DNA from: JANQNX01 sp040217095
GTDB lineage: Bacteria; Pseudomonadota; Gammaproteobacteria; Eutrophobiales; Eutrophobiaceae
Length of the DNA stretch: 64,000 bases
Direction: 5' to 3'
Assembly: GCA_965229565.1 (NCBI GenBank)
Contig: OZ245888.1
Span: 868,001 to 932,000 of the forward strand
A model generated the notes under the pieces. That model did not search any database and was not told the origin of the DNA. It saw nothing but the letters and a program-made list of their open reading frames with translations. The position numbers were made by a program, and so were the translations under genes. Below are positions 1 to 9,912 of this stretch, one piece after another (position 1 is the first letter of the stretch; the number at the start of each line of letters is the position of its first letter).

Positions 1-1431
1 AACTTACTTGTTACCGGTATAGCCATTGACAGTCGACTGGTCAAGCCAGGCGATTTGTTCATGGCCTATCGCGGCAGCAGTAGCAACGGGATCGACTATA
101 TCGACGCAGCGATAGCTGCCGGTGCGATAGCGGTTGCCGCGGAAGCAGCTGAACAGTTTGATGAAGCTACTATTTCTGTCCCGTTTATCAAGGTCACCAA
201 TTTGCGCAAACAGGTTGGTGTGATTGCCAGTCGTTTCTTTAACGAGCCCTCTGCCGCACTAAACGTGATCGGGGTAACCGGAACGAATGGCAAGACCACG
301 GTTTCCTTCCTGGTATCGCATGCGCTGGGTCAGTGTCAGCAGGAAACGGCATTTATCGGCACATTGGGCTACGGTAAAACCGGTGACATTCGTGATGGCA
401 ACATGACGACACCGGATCCAATCAAGTTGCATAGCCTTTTTGCCGAGTGGCGTAACGAATTGCAAAACGTGGTAATGGAGGTGTCATCGCATGCGCTGGA
501 CCAGGGTCGGGTGTCAGGCGTGCAGTTTGATATTGGTGTCTTCACCAATCTGAGTCGTGATCATCTTGATTACCATGAAACACTGGAAGAATACGCGGCA
601 GCAAAGGCAAGCCTGTTTAGCACGGAATCATTACAACATGCAGTGATTAACCATGATGACAGCTTTGGTCGGGAACTGATCAATCGTTTGCAAACCGAGC
701 TGGACCTGATCGTCTACACGACGGATAGATCCACTATTGAAGATATTGATAACCACCAGGTAGTTGCCAGCGAGACCAGCACTGACAGTGATCTGGTTAC
801 TACCATCAAGATTAGCAGTCCCTGGGGTGAGGCACAGGTTAAAACCGGGCTACTCGGCAGATTTAATGTATCCAACATTCTTGCTGCTTTTTCCGTATTG
901 TGCCTTCGCGGTATCCCGGTTGCACAGGCAGCTAACGCCATATCATCTTTTCACGGTGTGCCGGGTCGCATGGAGTGTTTTCAAACCAGCGACAAGGCCT
1001 TGCTAGTGGTTGATTATGCGCATACCCCGGATGCACTGGAAAAAGCATTGCAGAGTTTACGACCTTATTGCCAGGGCAAATTGTATTGTGTGTTTGGCTG
1101 TGGTGGTGATCGCGATACAGGTAAGCGACCACAAATGGGCGCCGTCGCCGAGACAAATGCCGACGTGGTGGTCATCACCAATGACAATCCCAGAACCGAG
1201 CAACCGGAACGAATCGTGTCGCAGATCCTCGCAGGTATGCAGGACAAGGAAAGGGTCGCCGTACGTTATGACCGTTCCGATGCCATCATTAATACCTGCT
1301 TGCAGGCTAAGGCAGGTGACATAGTGCTTATCGCTGGCAAGGGACATGAAACCACGCAAACCATCGGTACAGACGTGATGCCATTCAGCGACCGTGAACT
1401 GGCAAGAAGGCTGGGCGAGGAGTCATCATGA
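1..1431 (+). CDS. murE: UDP-MurNAc-L-Ala-D-Glu:meso-DAP ligase, 5' end cut by window
   Basis: MurE adds meso-diaminopimelate to UDP-MurNAc-L-Ala-D-Glu in the cytoplasm, using ATP. The reading frame is open from base 1, so the gene starts upstream; 476 codons are visible against about 490-500 in the family, so only some 20 residues are missing. The Mur-ligase P-loop GTNGKTT lies near visible codons 93-99, and the DNPR motif (in NDNPRTEQP, around codon 395) marks the DAP-type rather than lysine-type enzyme. The stop overlaps the murF start by 4 bases (ATGA), as expected in a dcw operon. mraZ, rsmH, ftsL and ftsI would be expected to the left, outside the window. Confidence 0.97.
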   Translation, partial: NLLVTGIAIDSRLVKPGDLFMAYRGSSSNGIDYIDAAIAAGAIAVAAEAAEQFDEATISVPFIKVTNLRKQVGVIASRFFNEPSAALNVIGVTGTNGKTTVSFLVSHALGQCQQETAFIGTLGYGKTGDIRDGNMTTPDPIKLHSLFAEWRNELQNVVMEVSSHALDQGRVSGVQFDIGVFTNLSRDHLDYHETLEEYAAAKASLFSTESLQHAVINHDDSFGRELINRLQTELDLIVYTTDRSTIEDIDNHQVVASETSTDSDLVTTIKISSPWGEAQVKTGLLGRFNVSNILAAFSVLCLRGIPVAQAANAISSFHGVPGRMECFQTSDKALLVVDYAHTPDALEKALQSLRPYCQGKLYCVFGCGGDRDTGKRPQMGAVAETNADVVVITNDNPRTEQPERIVSQILAGMQDKERVAVRYDRSDAIINTCLQAKAGDIVLIAGKGHETTQTIGTDVMPFSDRELARRLGEESS

Positions 1432-2777
1432 TCAGAATGACGTTATCGCGCGCCGCTGATGCCATGAATGCCCGCTACCACGGTCAAGACGTGGAGTTTA
1501 TCGGTTGCAGTACAGATAGCCGCACGTTGCAAAAACAAAACCTGTTTATTGCTATCAAGGGTGAAAATTTTGACGGCCATGATTTTGTCAGCAAGGCAGA
1601 AGCAGCCGGAGCCTCTTCATTATTACTACAAAAAAATGTTGATCATGTACTGCCTGCGCTGACCGTGGATGATACCCGCAAGGCGATGGGTAAACTTGCC
1701 AGGGCATGGCGCGAGCAACTGGCTATTCCGCTGGTTGCGATAACGGGTAGCAATGGCAAGACCACCGTAAAGGAAATGGTCAAGGCAATACTGGCCAACA
1801 TTGCCGACGTGCACGCTACCTCGGGAAATCTCAATAATGATATTGGTGTGCCATTAACCCTGTTTGCGCTGGATCAGCATCATCGTTACGCGGTTATCGA
1901 GATGGGCGCCAATCACCCGGGCGAGATTGCCTGGTTGAGTTCAATCGCGCGTCCAAATGTTGCTGTCATCACGCAGTGTGCCCCGGCGCACCTGGAAGGC
2001 TTCGGCAGTATTGATGGCGTAGCCAGCGCCAAAGCCGAGATCTATTCCGGTCTGGGGACGTCGGGCACAGCGATCATCAATGCCGATGACGATTATGCGG
2101 AATACTGGAAAGCAGGTAGTAGCGTGCACAAGCAATGTACGTTTGCGATTGAAAATACACACGCTGATGTGCGTGCGTTGGACATCACCACTGTCGGTGA
2201 CTCGACAGAATTTACTTTATTGACCAGGCATGGCGAGATTGCAATCCGGTTGCCCCTGCCCGGACGTCACAATGTAATGAATGCCCTTGCTGCTGCCGCC
2301 TGTTGTATCAGTCTCGGTATTGAACTGATGGTTATCAGAAAAGGCCTTGAACAAATGCAGGGTGTGAAAGGGCGCTTACAGATTAGGAAAGGGTACAAGG
2401 GTTGTCGCGTGATAGATGATACCTACAATGCCAATCCGACTTCACTGGCCGCAGCGGTAAACGTATTGATGTCATACCCGGGCAAGCACGTACTTGTGCT
2501 GGGTGATATGGGCGAACTGGGAGATAGTTCGATCGCGTTGCATGCAACAGCAGGCAAACAGGCACGGGTTGCAGGTGTCGATCAGTTATTTACCCTGGGC
2601 GAACTGAGTCGTCATGCCAGTGCTGCCTTTGGCGACGATGAGCAGCACTACGTAAAGGTCGACAAGTTAACTTCGGCACTGCTTGATGCTATTGATGAAA
2701 CTACCACCTTGCTGATCAAGGGCTCACGCTCCATGAAAATGGAACGCGTTGTAGAAAAACTGCTGGGGGGAAAATAA
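1428..2777 (+). CDS. murF: UDP-MurNAc-tripeptide:D-Ala-D-Ala ligase
   Basis: MurF completes the UDP-MurNAc-pentapeptide by adding D-Ala-D-Ala with ATP. The 449-residue protein has the usual family length. An N-terminal substrate domain (with STDSR near residue 28) is followed by the ATP motif GSNGKTTVKEM near residues 107-117, the central-domain signature EMGANHPGEI, and a C-terminal domain with DDTYNANPTS and LGDMGELG. The ATG start overlaps the murE stop by 4 bases, implying translational coupling. mraY follows after only 2 bases. Nothing unusual was seen. Confidence 0.97.
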   Translation: MIRMTLSRAADAMNARYHGQDVEFIGCSTDSRTLQKQNLFIAIKGENFDGHDFVSKAEAAGASSLLLQKNVDHVLPALTVDDTRKAMGKLARAWREQLAIPLVAITGSNGKTTVKEMVKAILANIADVHATSGNLNNDIGVPLTLFALDQHHRYAVIEMGANHPGEIAWLSSIARPNVAVITQCAPAHLEGFGSIDGVASAKAEIYSGLGTSGTAIINADDDYAEYWKAGSSVHKQCTFAIENTHADVRALDITTVGDSTEFTLLTRHGEIAIRLPLPGRHNVMNALAAAACCISLGIELMVIRKGLEQMQGVKGRLQIRKGYKGCRVIDDTYNANPTSLAAAVNVLMSYPGKHVLVLGDMGELGDSSIALHATAGKQARVAGVDQLFTLGELSRHASAAFGDDEQHYVKVDKLTSALLDAIDETTTLLIKGSRSMKMERVVEKLLGGK

Positions 2778-2779
2778 TC

Positions 2780-3862
2780 ATGTTGCTCTGGCTGACAGAA
2801 TACCTGGCCCAATTCGAATCAGGCTTCAACGTATTCCAGTACCTGACGCTGCGCACGATACTTGGCGTACTGACATCATTGTTTATCTCCTTTATCTTCG
2901 GGCCATACCTCATTCGCCATTTGACCTCCAGGCAAATTGGACAGAGTGTGCGTGATGATGGACCCCAGACTCACCTGGACAAGACCGGCACACCCACCAT
3001 GGGCGGTTCCCTGATCCTGTTATCAATTGCGATCAGCACGCTGTGCTGGTCTGACCTTGGTAACCGTTATGTCTGGGTCGTCTTGTTGGTCACGTTCCTG
3101 TTTGGCGTCATTGGTTTTGTCGATGACTATAAAAAAGTTATATACAACAACCCGAGAGGATTGAGTGCCCGGGTTAAGTACACTTGCCAATCACTGGTTG
3201 CATTCCTTGCTGCTGCATATCTATATCAAGCCGCCACAACTCCGGCTGAAACACAGCTGATTGTGCCATTTTTCAAGACGCTGGTGTTTGACCTTGGCTG
3301 GCTGTACGTAGTGCTTGCCTACTTTGTGATTGTCGGCTCCAGTAACGCGGTTAATTTAACTGACGGTCTTGACGGTCTTGCGATCTTGCCCACGGTAATG
3401 GTCGCCGCTGCGTTAGCAATTTTTGCATACGTCACCGGTAACATACGCTTTGCAGAATACCTGGGTATCCCCTACATCCCCGGCGTGGGCGAGGTCGCTA
3501 TCTTTTGCGGCACGATGGCAGGTGCCGGTCTCGGCTTCCTCTGGTTTAACACCTATCCCGCCCAGGTTTTCATGGGTGATATAGGTGCCCTTTCACTCGG
3601 TGCGGCACTGGGTATCGTGGCTGTCGTTATTCGGCAGGAACTGGTGCTGTTTATCATGGGCGGCGTTTTCGTGATAGAAACTGTTTCGGTCATTCTCCAG
3701 GTCGGTTCATACAAGTTGACCGGCAAGCGCATCTTCCGCATGGCGCCATTGCATCATCACTATGAATTGAAGGGCTGGCCCGAACCCAGGGTGATTGTCC
3801 GTTTCTGGATTATTACGGTTGTACTGGTATTAATCGGGCTTGCCAGTCTGAAGATACGTTGA
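2780..3862 (+). CDS. mraY: Phospho-MurNAc-pentapeptide transferase (lipid I synthase)
   Basis: MraY transfers phospho-MurNAc-pentapeptide to undecaprenyl phosphate at the inner membrane, forming lipid I. The 360-residue protein is almost entirely hydrophobic, consistent with the ten transmembrane helices of the family. Signature motifs are TPTMGG, the Asp-rich FVDDYKK loop, NAVNLTDGLDGLA, and the C-terminal HHHYEL loop. The ATG is preceded by a purine-rich GGGGGGAAA ribosome site and lies 2 bases after the murF stop. Length and motifs match the family. Confidence 0.97.
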   Translation: MLLWLTEYLAQFESGFNVFQYLTLRTILGVLTSLFISFIFGPYLIRHLTSRQIGQSVRDDGPQTHLDKTGTPTMGGSLILLSIAISTLCWSDLGNRYVWVVLLVTFLFGVIGFVDDYKKVIYNNPRGLSARVKYTCQSLVAFLAAAYLYQAATTPAETQLIVPFFKTLVFDLGWLYVVLAYFVIVGSSNAVNLTDGLDGLAILPTVMVAAALAIFAYVTGNIRFAEYLGIPYIPGVGEVAIFCGTMAGAGLGFLWFNTYPAQVFMGDIGALSLGAALGIVAVVIRQELVLFIMGGVFVIETVSVILQVGSYKLTGKRIFRMAPLHHHYELKGWPEPRVIVRFWIITVVLVLIGLASLKIR

Positions 3863-3902
3863 GGAATGCGAGTTGTTAGGAGTATTGGAAAAAAAGAGCG
3901 AC

Positions 3903-5252
3903 ATGAGCAAGGCTGAACAAAAACTCGATGCAGTTGTTATCGGTCTGGGCAAAACAGGTCTGTCCTGCATTCGTTTTCTGAAACAGCAGGGCCTCCATGT
4001 TGCTGTTACCGATACTCGCACGCAGCCACCATGTCTGGCCGACTTGCACAAGCATTTTCCGGACGTGTCTTTTTACCCGGGAGAAGTTGAGGATAAATTA
4101 TGTCGGCGTGCCGCGCAGATCATAGTGAGCCCTGGCGTGTCGTTGCAGCAACCGGCATTGCAGGCAGTGATCGCTGCTGGCAAGCCAGTACACGGGGACA
4201 TTGAGCTGTTTTGCCAACATGCAAGAGCGCCAGTAGTGGCGATCACCGGTTCCAATGGCAAGAGCACAGTAACAACGCTGGTAGCAAAGATGGCCTCGGC
4301 TGCAGGCATGCAGGTTCTATCAGGTGGCAACCTGGGTACACCGGCACTGGAATTACTGGAACAGCCAGTACCACAGTTCTACGTGCTTGAGCTATCCAGT
4401 TTCCAGCTGGACAGCACGTTCTCTCTGAATGCTTATGCCAGCGTGGTATTGAATGTCTGTTCCGATCATATGGATCGCTACAGTGATATTGAACAATACG
4501 CGCAATCCAAGCAAAAGATATATGGCGGCGATGGTTACATGATCATAAACAGTGATGATGCGCGTGTGCGGGCAATGCTGGATCCATCAAGGAAAGCGCT
4601 TACTTTTTCGGTACAGCCGGAACAAAAAGCGGACTTCAGCATGCGCAAGATCAATGATGAAAACTGGTTGTGCCTGGCAGATGAGAAATTGATCACTGTC
4701 GCCGAGCTGGGTATCAAGGGCAAGCATAATATTTCCAACGCGCTTGCCGCCATGGCACTGGGCAGCGTGATGAATATTCCAAATTCCACCATGCACTATG
4801 TACTGACATCGTTTCATGGTTTGCCGCATCGTTGCCAGTTCGTCGCGAGTATCAACGAGGTTGACTGGATCAATGATTCCAAGGCGACCAATGTGGGTGC
4901 CAGCATTGCGGCCATTGAAGGGCTGGCAAGACCCGGTCGGATCATTCTTATTGCCGGTGGTGATAGCAAGGGAGCCGATCTGCAACCGCTGCTGCCGGTG
5001 TTAACCGAGCATGTGAAGCAGATGGTGTTGATCGGTGCCGACGCCGACCTGTTTGCAGAACTTGTCACGGACCAGGTTCCTTGTTCCAGGGCCACTGATA
5101 TGACTGAGGCCGTTGCCATTGCGCAGCAATTGGCACAGGCAGGTGACGTGGTTTTACTGGCACCGGCCTGTGCCAGCCTGGACATGTTTGATAATTACCA
5201 GCAACGCGGTGACGTGTTTGTCGAAGCGGTGACGGGCATGGAGAAACACTAA
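3903..5252 (+). CDS. murD: UDP-MurNAc-L-Ala:D-Glu ligase
   Basis: MurD adds D-glutamate to UDP-MurNAc-L-Ala. The protein begins with a Rossmann-like segment (VVIGLGKTGLSC), has the ATP motif TGSNGKSTVTTL near residue 110, and carries NDSKATN and the late IAGGDSKGADL segment typical of MurD. I chose ATG 3903 (449 residues) because it gives the usual N-terminus. A TTG at 3873 in the same frame has a better-placed GAGGAA site (3861-3866) and would add ten residues, so the start is not settled. The stop TAA overlaps the ftsW ATG by one base. Confidence 0.95.
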   Translation: MSKAEQKLDAVVIGLGKTGLSCIRFLKQQGLHVAVTDTRTQPPCLADLHKHFPDVSFYPGEVEDKLCRRAAQIIVSPGVSLQQPALQAVIAAGKPVHGDIELFCQHARAPVVAITGSNGKSTVTTLVAKMASAAGMQVLSGGNLGTPALELLEQPVPQFYVLELSSFQLDSTFSLNAYASVVLNVCSDHMDRYSDIEQYAQSKQKIYGGDGYMIINSDDARVRAMLDPSRKALTFSVQPEQKADFSMRKINDENWLCLADEKLITVAELGIKGKHNISNALAAMALGSVMNIPNSTMHYVLTSFHGLPHRCQFVASINEVDWINDSKATNVGASIAAIEGLARPGRIILIAGGDSKGADLQPLLPVLTEHVKQMVLIGADADLFAELVTDQVPCSRATDMTEAVAIAQQLAQAGDVVLLAPACASLDMFDNYQQRGDVFVEAVTGMEKH

Positions 5253-6454
5253 TGGTCTTGCGCAAACGAAACCAGGCCACGGTCGCTTCCAATTACCATA
5301 TCAAGCATCGCCTTGTTGCCGGTTATGACCTGTGGCTTTTGGGTGTGTCGCTACTGGTGATCTGCCTTGGCCTGGTCATGGTGACGTCGTCATCAATTTC
5401 AATTGCGGCCAAGGAGTATGCCGATCCGCTGCACTTCTTCTGGCGCCAAGGCTTTGCTGCTGTCATTGGTTTATCTCTCGGGTTCGTCCTGTTACATATT
5501 CCCATGAAGTTCTGGGAAGCCTTGAGCGTGCCATTACTTATTGCCGCGATCCTGATGTTGATCATGGTGTTGTTACCGGGCGTGGGCAAAGAGGTTAACG
5601 GCAGTATGCGCTGGATACAGCTTGGACCGTTTGCCTTACAAGCATCCGAACCGGTGAAGTTTTGCGTGATTGCCTATCTTGCCGGCTACATTGTCAGGCA
5701 CCAGGAAACAGTACGCTCCGAGTTCGCAGGGTTCATTCGACCCATCGGTGTTCTTACTCTCATCTCAGGTTTGCTGTTACTTGAGCCGGACTTCGGTGCC
5801 AGTGTCGTATTATTTGGTACTGCTTTGGGCATGCTGTTCATGGGTGGTGTGCCTCTCGGTCGTTTCTTTGCATGGGTATCGGTTGCCGTCACGGCACTGT
5901 TCACGCTTGCTGTATTGTCACCTTACCGCATGCAACGACTGATGAGTTTTATCGATCCATGGAAAGACCCATATGACAGCGGCTTCCAGTTAACCCAGGC
6001 GTTGATCGCCTTTGGTCGTGGCGAGTGGTTTGGCGTTGGTCTAGGCAGCAGTGTGCAGAAACTCTTTTATCTGCCGGAAGCGCATACCGACTTTGTTTTT
6101 TCTGTACTGGCAGAGGAAACCGGCCTGGTCGGCAGTGTCTTTATCGTATTGCTGTTTTCCTTTCTTGTCTGGCGTGCGTTTGTTATAGGCCATATGGCAG
6201 AAATGGTGGAGAAGTATTTTGCTGCTTATTTTGCCTACGGCATTGGGTTAATTATCGGTATACAGGCCTTTATTAATATGGGCGTGAACATGGGCGTGTT
6301 ACCGACCAAGGGTCTAACGTTACCGTTGTTGAGCTATGGCGGTAACAGCCTGATCGTGTATTGCATGTTGTTGAGTATCCTGCTGCGCATCGAGTACGAG
6401 AATCGCCAGGACACACGCAACCTTGTGCCCAAGGTGGTGACGACCTATGCCTGA
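5252..6454 (+). CDS. ftsW: Septal peptidoglycan glycosyltransferase of the SEDS family
   Basis: FtsW is the divisome SEDS glycosyltransferase that polymerises lipid II together with FtsI. The 400-residue protein has about ten hydrophobic helices. SEDS hallmarks are present: GREWFGVGLGSSVQKLFYLP-like text (GRGEWFGVGLGSS), PEAHTDFVFSVLAEE, and NMGVNMGVLPTKGLTLPLLSYGG near the C-terminus. Context between murD and murG distinguishes it from RodA. It starts one base inside the murD stop and overlaps murG by 8 bases. Confidence 0.95.
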   Translation: MVLRKRNQATVASNYHIKHRLVAGYDLWLLGVSLLVICLGLVMVTSSSISIAAKEYADPLHFFWRQGFAAVIGLSLGFVLLHIPMKFWEALSVPLLIAAILMLIMVLLPGVGKEVNGSMRWIQLGPFALQASEPVKFCVIAYLAGYIVRHQETVRSEFAGFIRPIGVLTLISGLLLLEPDFGASVVLFGTALGMLFMGGVPLGRFFAWVSVAVTALFTLAVLSPYRMQRLMSFIDPWKDPYDSGFQLTQALIAFGRGEWFGVGLGSSVQKLFYLPEAHTDFVFSVLAEETGLVGSVFIVLLFSFLVWRAFVIGHMAEMVEKYFAAYFAYGIGLIIGIQAFINMGVNMGVLPTKGLTLPLLSYGGNSLIVYCMLLSILLRIEYENRQDTRNLVPKVVTTYA

Positions 6455-7529
6455 TAAAACCATCATGATCATGGCAGGTGGCACCGGCGGACACGTGTAC
6501 CCGGCACTGGCCGTGGCCGACTACCTGAAACAGCAGGGTTTTAACCTGTTGTGGCTGGGTACGGAAAGAGGGCTTGAGTATCGAGTTGTGCCTGAACGCG
6601 GCTATACCTTGCTCACCATCAGCGTCGCAGGTGTCCGTGGAAAAGGTCTGCTTCGTACTTTGGTCAGTCCCTTCATGCTGGCCTTTGCCCTGATACAGGC
6701 ATTGCTGATCATGATCCGCTTGCGGCCTGCTGCCGTGCTTGGCATGGGTGGTTTTGCCAGCGGTCCCGGTGGTGTGGCTGCCTGGATGATGCGAATCCCG
6801 TTATTGATACATGAACAAAATGCCATTGCCGGCTTGACGAACAAGTTGCTGGTACCTTTTGCACGCAAGGTCATGGCTGCCTTCCCGGGTGCCTTTGAAC
6901 AAATGGATAAACTGATTATTTCCGGTAACCCGGTACGTGACGAGATCAGCAGTATCCTGCCACCGGAAAAACGTCTTGCCGGTCGTAGCGGTGAAACATT
7001 GAACGTGCTGGTGCTGGGCGGCAGTCTCGGGGCACTGAAACTCAATGAACAACTACCTGCTGCGCTGGCCGCGGTTGATCAATGCCGGTTGAATATCAGG
7101 CACCAGTGCGGCGAGGCGCATCAACAACTGACCGAACAGAAATACGAGGTACTTGGAATACACGCCGAGGTGATGCCCTACATCGACAACATGGCCGAGC
7201 AATATAGCTGGGCCGATATCGTTATCTGCCGTGCAGGTGCATTGACGATTGCCGAACTGGCCGCAACCGGCGTTGGTTCGATACTGGTGCCGTATCCGCA
7301 TGCCGTTGATGATCACCAGACTGCTAACGCCCGTTACCTGGAGCAAGGCGATGCCGCAGTGATCATTCAGCAACCCGATCTGAATGCTGAGCGTATCAAA
7401 CAGGTCCTGGGCGGTTTGTGCCAGTCGTACCAGCGCTGTATTGACATGGCCAGCAAGGCGCGGGCCCTGGCAAAACCGGATGCCACCCGACTGGTAGCAG
7501 AGAACTGCATGGAGGCGGCCCATGCCTGA
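6447..7529 (+). CDS. murG: Lipid II synthase (GlcNAc transferase)
   Basis: MurG transfers GlcNAc from UDP-GlcNAc to lipid I on the cytoplasmic face of the membrane. The 360-residue GT-B protein starts with MIMAGGTGGHVYPALAVA, the glycine-rich acceptor loop of the family, and has GGFASGPGG, HEQNAIAGLTN, VLGGSLGA and the donor-site segment RAGALTIAELAATG near residues 255-270. It overlaps both ftsW and murC by 8 bases, so translation is probably coupled through this whole stretch. Confidence 0.97.
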   Translation: MPDKTIMIMAGGTGGHVYPALAVADYLKQQGFNLLWLGTERGLEYRVVPERGYTLLTISVAGVRGKGLLRTLVSPFMLAFALIQALLIMIRLRPAAVLGMGGFASGPGGVAAWMMRIPLLIHEQNAIAGLTNKLLVPFARKVMAAFPGAFEQMDKLIISGNPVRDEISSILPPEKRLAGRSGETLNVLVLGGSLGALKLNEQLPAALAAVDQCRLNIRHQCGEAHQQLTEQKYEVLGIHAEVMPYIDNMAEQYSWADIVICRAGALTIAELAATGVGSILVPYPHAVDDHQTANARYLEQGDAAVIIQQPDLNAERIKQVLGGLCQSYQRCIDMASKARALAKPDATRLVAENCMEAAHA

Positions 7530-8943
7530 TATTCATTCGCACGGAATGGGACGCGTTAAGCACGTGCACTTCATCGGTATCGGCGGTGCCGGTATGGGCG
7601 GGATTGCCGAGGTGTTGAAAAACCTTGGCTATACCGTCTCGGGTTCAGACGTGAAAGAAAACCGCGTAACGCGCCGCTTGAAGTCACTGGATATTGATGT
7701 GCATATCGGCCATTCCCCGGAATACGTGGAAAAGAGCGACGTGGTGGTTATTACCAGTGCCATCAAGCCGGATAACATAGAACTGGATGCGGCGCGTTCC
7801 TTGCGCATACCCGTTGTCAGGCGTGCCGAGATGCTGGCAGAACTGATGCGCTTCAACCAGGGTATCGCGATTGCCGGCACCCATGGCAAGACCACGACCA
7901 CCAGTCTTGTTGCCAGCGTACTCGCCGAGGCCGGACTGGATCCCACTTATGTTATTGGTGGTTTGCTCAACAGCTCCGGTACCAATGCCAGGCTTGGCAG
8001 TGGCAAGTATTTTGTGGCCGAGGCAGACGAAAGCGATGCTTCTTTTCTACACCTGCACCCGGTTATATCCGTGATTACCAATATCGATGCCGATCACCTT
8101 GATACGTACGGTGGTGATATGGCCAACCTGCGCAATCATTTCATCGAGTTCCTGCGCCAGCTTCCGTTTTACGGCCTGGCCATACTATGCGTTGACGACG
8201 AGGGCATACGCAAGATACTGCCCGAGGTAACGCGACCGGTTGTGACCTACGGACTGGACTTCGAGGCTGACTACAACGCTGAACTCATCAGGCAGGAAGG
8301 CAATAAAACCTGGTTCAGGGTTTCTCACCTGCATAACCGTGACTGGCTGGAGGTCGAACTGAACCTGCCCGGCAGGCATAACCTGCGTAATGCACTCGCT
8401 GCGATCGCCGTGGCGCATGAACTGGGTGTGGAAGATCAATCTATCGTCAATGCCTTGCGTAATTTCCAGGGCATTGCCCGTCGTTGCCATGTGCGTGGCC
8501 AGGTCACCATTGGTGAGAACACTGCGACGCTGATCGATGACTATGCGCATCACCCCACTGAAATTGCTGCCTGTTTTGATGCTATTCATGGCGGCTGGGA
8601 AGGCAGACGCCTGGTCGTGGTCTATCAACCACATCGTTACACGCGTATGCGCGATCTGTTTGAAGACTTTTGCCAGGTCTTGTCCCGGGCTGATGTGCTA
8701 CTGGTACTCGATGTGTATCCGGCCGGTGAAGAACCGATTACCAGCGCCGACAGTCGGTCGCTGTGCCGGGCTATCCGTTTGCGCGGCCAGATAGAACCGA
8801 TATCGATACAAGATCCGGCAACCCTGCAGAAGGTGTTGGCGGGTGTACTTAAAGAAGACGATTTATTACTGACCCTGGGCGCGGGTGATATCGGCGCCAT
8901 GTCGAGAAAACTCTATGAAGACTGTGCGACTACCGTGCACTAG
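7522..8943 (+). CDS. murC: UDP-MurNAc:L-alanine ligase
   Basis: MurC attaches L-alanine to UDP-MurNAc, the first amino acid of the stem peptide. The 473-residue protein has the N-terminal GIGGAGMGGIAEVL dinucleotide-like loop, the ATP motif AGTHGKTTTTSLV near residue 117, EADESDASFL, and DDYAHHPTEI in the C-terminal domain. The ATG lies inside the murG end. This is a normal full-length enzyme. Confidence 0.97.
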   Translation: MPDIHSHGMGRVKHVHFIGIGGAGMGGIAEVLKNLGYTVSGSDVKENRVTRRLKSLDIDVHIGHSPEYVEKSDVVVITSAIKPDNIELDAARSLRIPVVRRAEMLAELMRFNQGIAIAGTHGKTTTTSLVASVLAEAGLDPTYVIGGLLNSSGTNARLGSGKYFVAEADESDASFLHLHPVISVITNIDADHLDTYGGDMANLRNHFIEFLRQLPFYGLAILCVDDEGIRKILPEVTRPVVTYGLDFEADYNAELIRQEGNKTWFRVSHLHNRDWLEVELNLPGRHNLRNALAAIAVAHELGVEDQSIVNALRNFQGIARRCHVRGQVTIGENTATLIDDYAHHPTEIAACFDAIHGGWEGRRLVVVYQPHRYTRMRDLFEDFCQVLSRADVLLVLDVYPAGEEPITSADSRSLCRAIRLRGQIEPISIQDPATLQKVLAGVLKEDDLLLTLGAGDIGAMSRKLYEDCATTVH

Positions 8944-8997
8944 GGGATACAGGATTTGTTACGCGTTACAGAGGAAAACAAGGAACAGGCATTACAG

Positions 8998-9912
8998 ATG
9001 AAATATGACCTGGATAAAAAACTGTTTGCAGGACATCTGCGTGAACAGGAACCGATGTCGCGTCACACCTCGTGGAAGACAGGCGGCCCGGCGGAACTGT
9101 ATTTTTCGCCGGCCGACCTGAAAGACCTGGTGGCATTCATGCAGTCATTGCCGGAAGACATGCCGGTGACGTGGCTGGGCAAGGGCAGCAACCTCCTGGT
9201 CAGGGATGGCGGTATAGCCGGAGCAGTGATCTCGATCGATGGCGTACTGGATCAGTGTGAGCTGGTAGGTGATACGGGTTTACAGGTGGGTGCCGGCCTC
9301 GCCTGTGTCAAGGCGGCACGCACAGCAGGCCAGCATGGACTTGCCGGCATCGAATTCCTGGCAGGGATTCCCGGCACCCTGGGAGGTGCGTTGGCCATGA
9401 ATGCCGGTGCCTGGGGCGGCGAGATGTGGCGCCATGTGCAGGCTGTAGAAACCATTAACCGTCGTGGCGAGCTACAACATTATGACAAGTCTGATTTCAA
9501 CGTGGGTTATCGCAGTGTTTCCCTGCCGACGGGTGAATGGTTTATTTCGGCGCGACTGGAGCTTGTCAAAGACGACAGGCAAGCCGTGCAGGCACGCATA
9601 CGCAACATGTTAAGCGAGCGCGCAGCAGCACAACCGCTGGGTCAACTTAGTTGTGGTTCCGTGTTCCGCAACCCTGACAAGGATTATGCCGCACGCCTGA
9701 TTGAAGACTGCGGTCTGAAGGGCTATGCGATTGGTGGTGCCTGCGTTTCTGAAAAACATGCCAACTTTATTATCAATACGGGACAGGCAACATCGGCCGA
9801 CATAGAAATGTTGATCGAAACGGTACAGTCCACGGTGCAGCAAAGGCACGGCATTGAATTGATACCCGAGGTCAGGATTATCGGCAAGGCCAGCATGGGA
9901 GGCAGCAACTGA
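8998..9912 (+). CDS. murB: UDP-N-acetylenolpyruvoylglucosamine reductase
   Basis: MurB is the FAD enzyme that reduces enolpyruvyl-UDP-GlcNAc with NADPH to UDP-MurNAc. The FAD-binding pattern is seen in SWKTGGPAE, GKGSNLLVRDGG, and GIEFLAGIPGTLGGALAMNAG, and the catalytic-site SCGSVFRNP near residue 220 indicates the shorter type II MurB. I chose ATG 8998 (304 residues), which starts a typical distance before the SRHTSW motif. A TTG at 8956 in frame, with GGGGA 8 bases upstream, would add 14 residues. The TGA stop shares its last base with the ddl ATG. Confidence 0.95.
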   Translation: MKYDLDKKLFAGHLREQEPMSRHTSWKTGGPAELYFSPADLKDLVAFMQSLPEDMPVTWLGKGSNLLVRDGGIAGAVISIDGVLDQCELVGDTGLQVGAGLACVKAARTAGQHGLAGIEFLAGIPGTLGGALAMNAGAWGGEMWRHVQAVETINRRGELQHYDKSDFNVGYRSVSLPTGEWFISARLELVKDDRQAVQARIRNMLSERAAAQPLGQLSCGSVFRNPDKDYAARLIEDCGLKGYAIGGACVSEKHANFIINTGQATSADIEMLIETVQSTVQQRHGIELIPEVRIIGKASMGGSN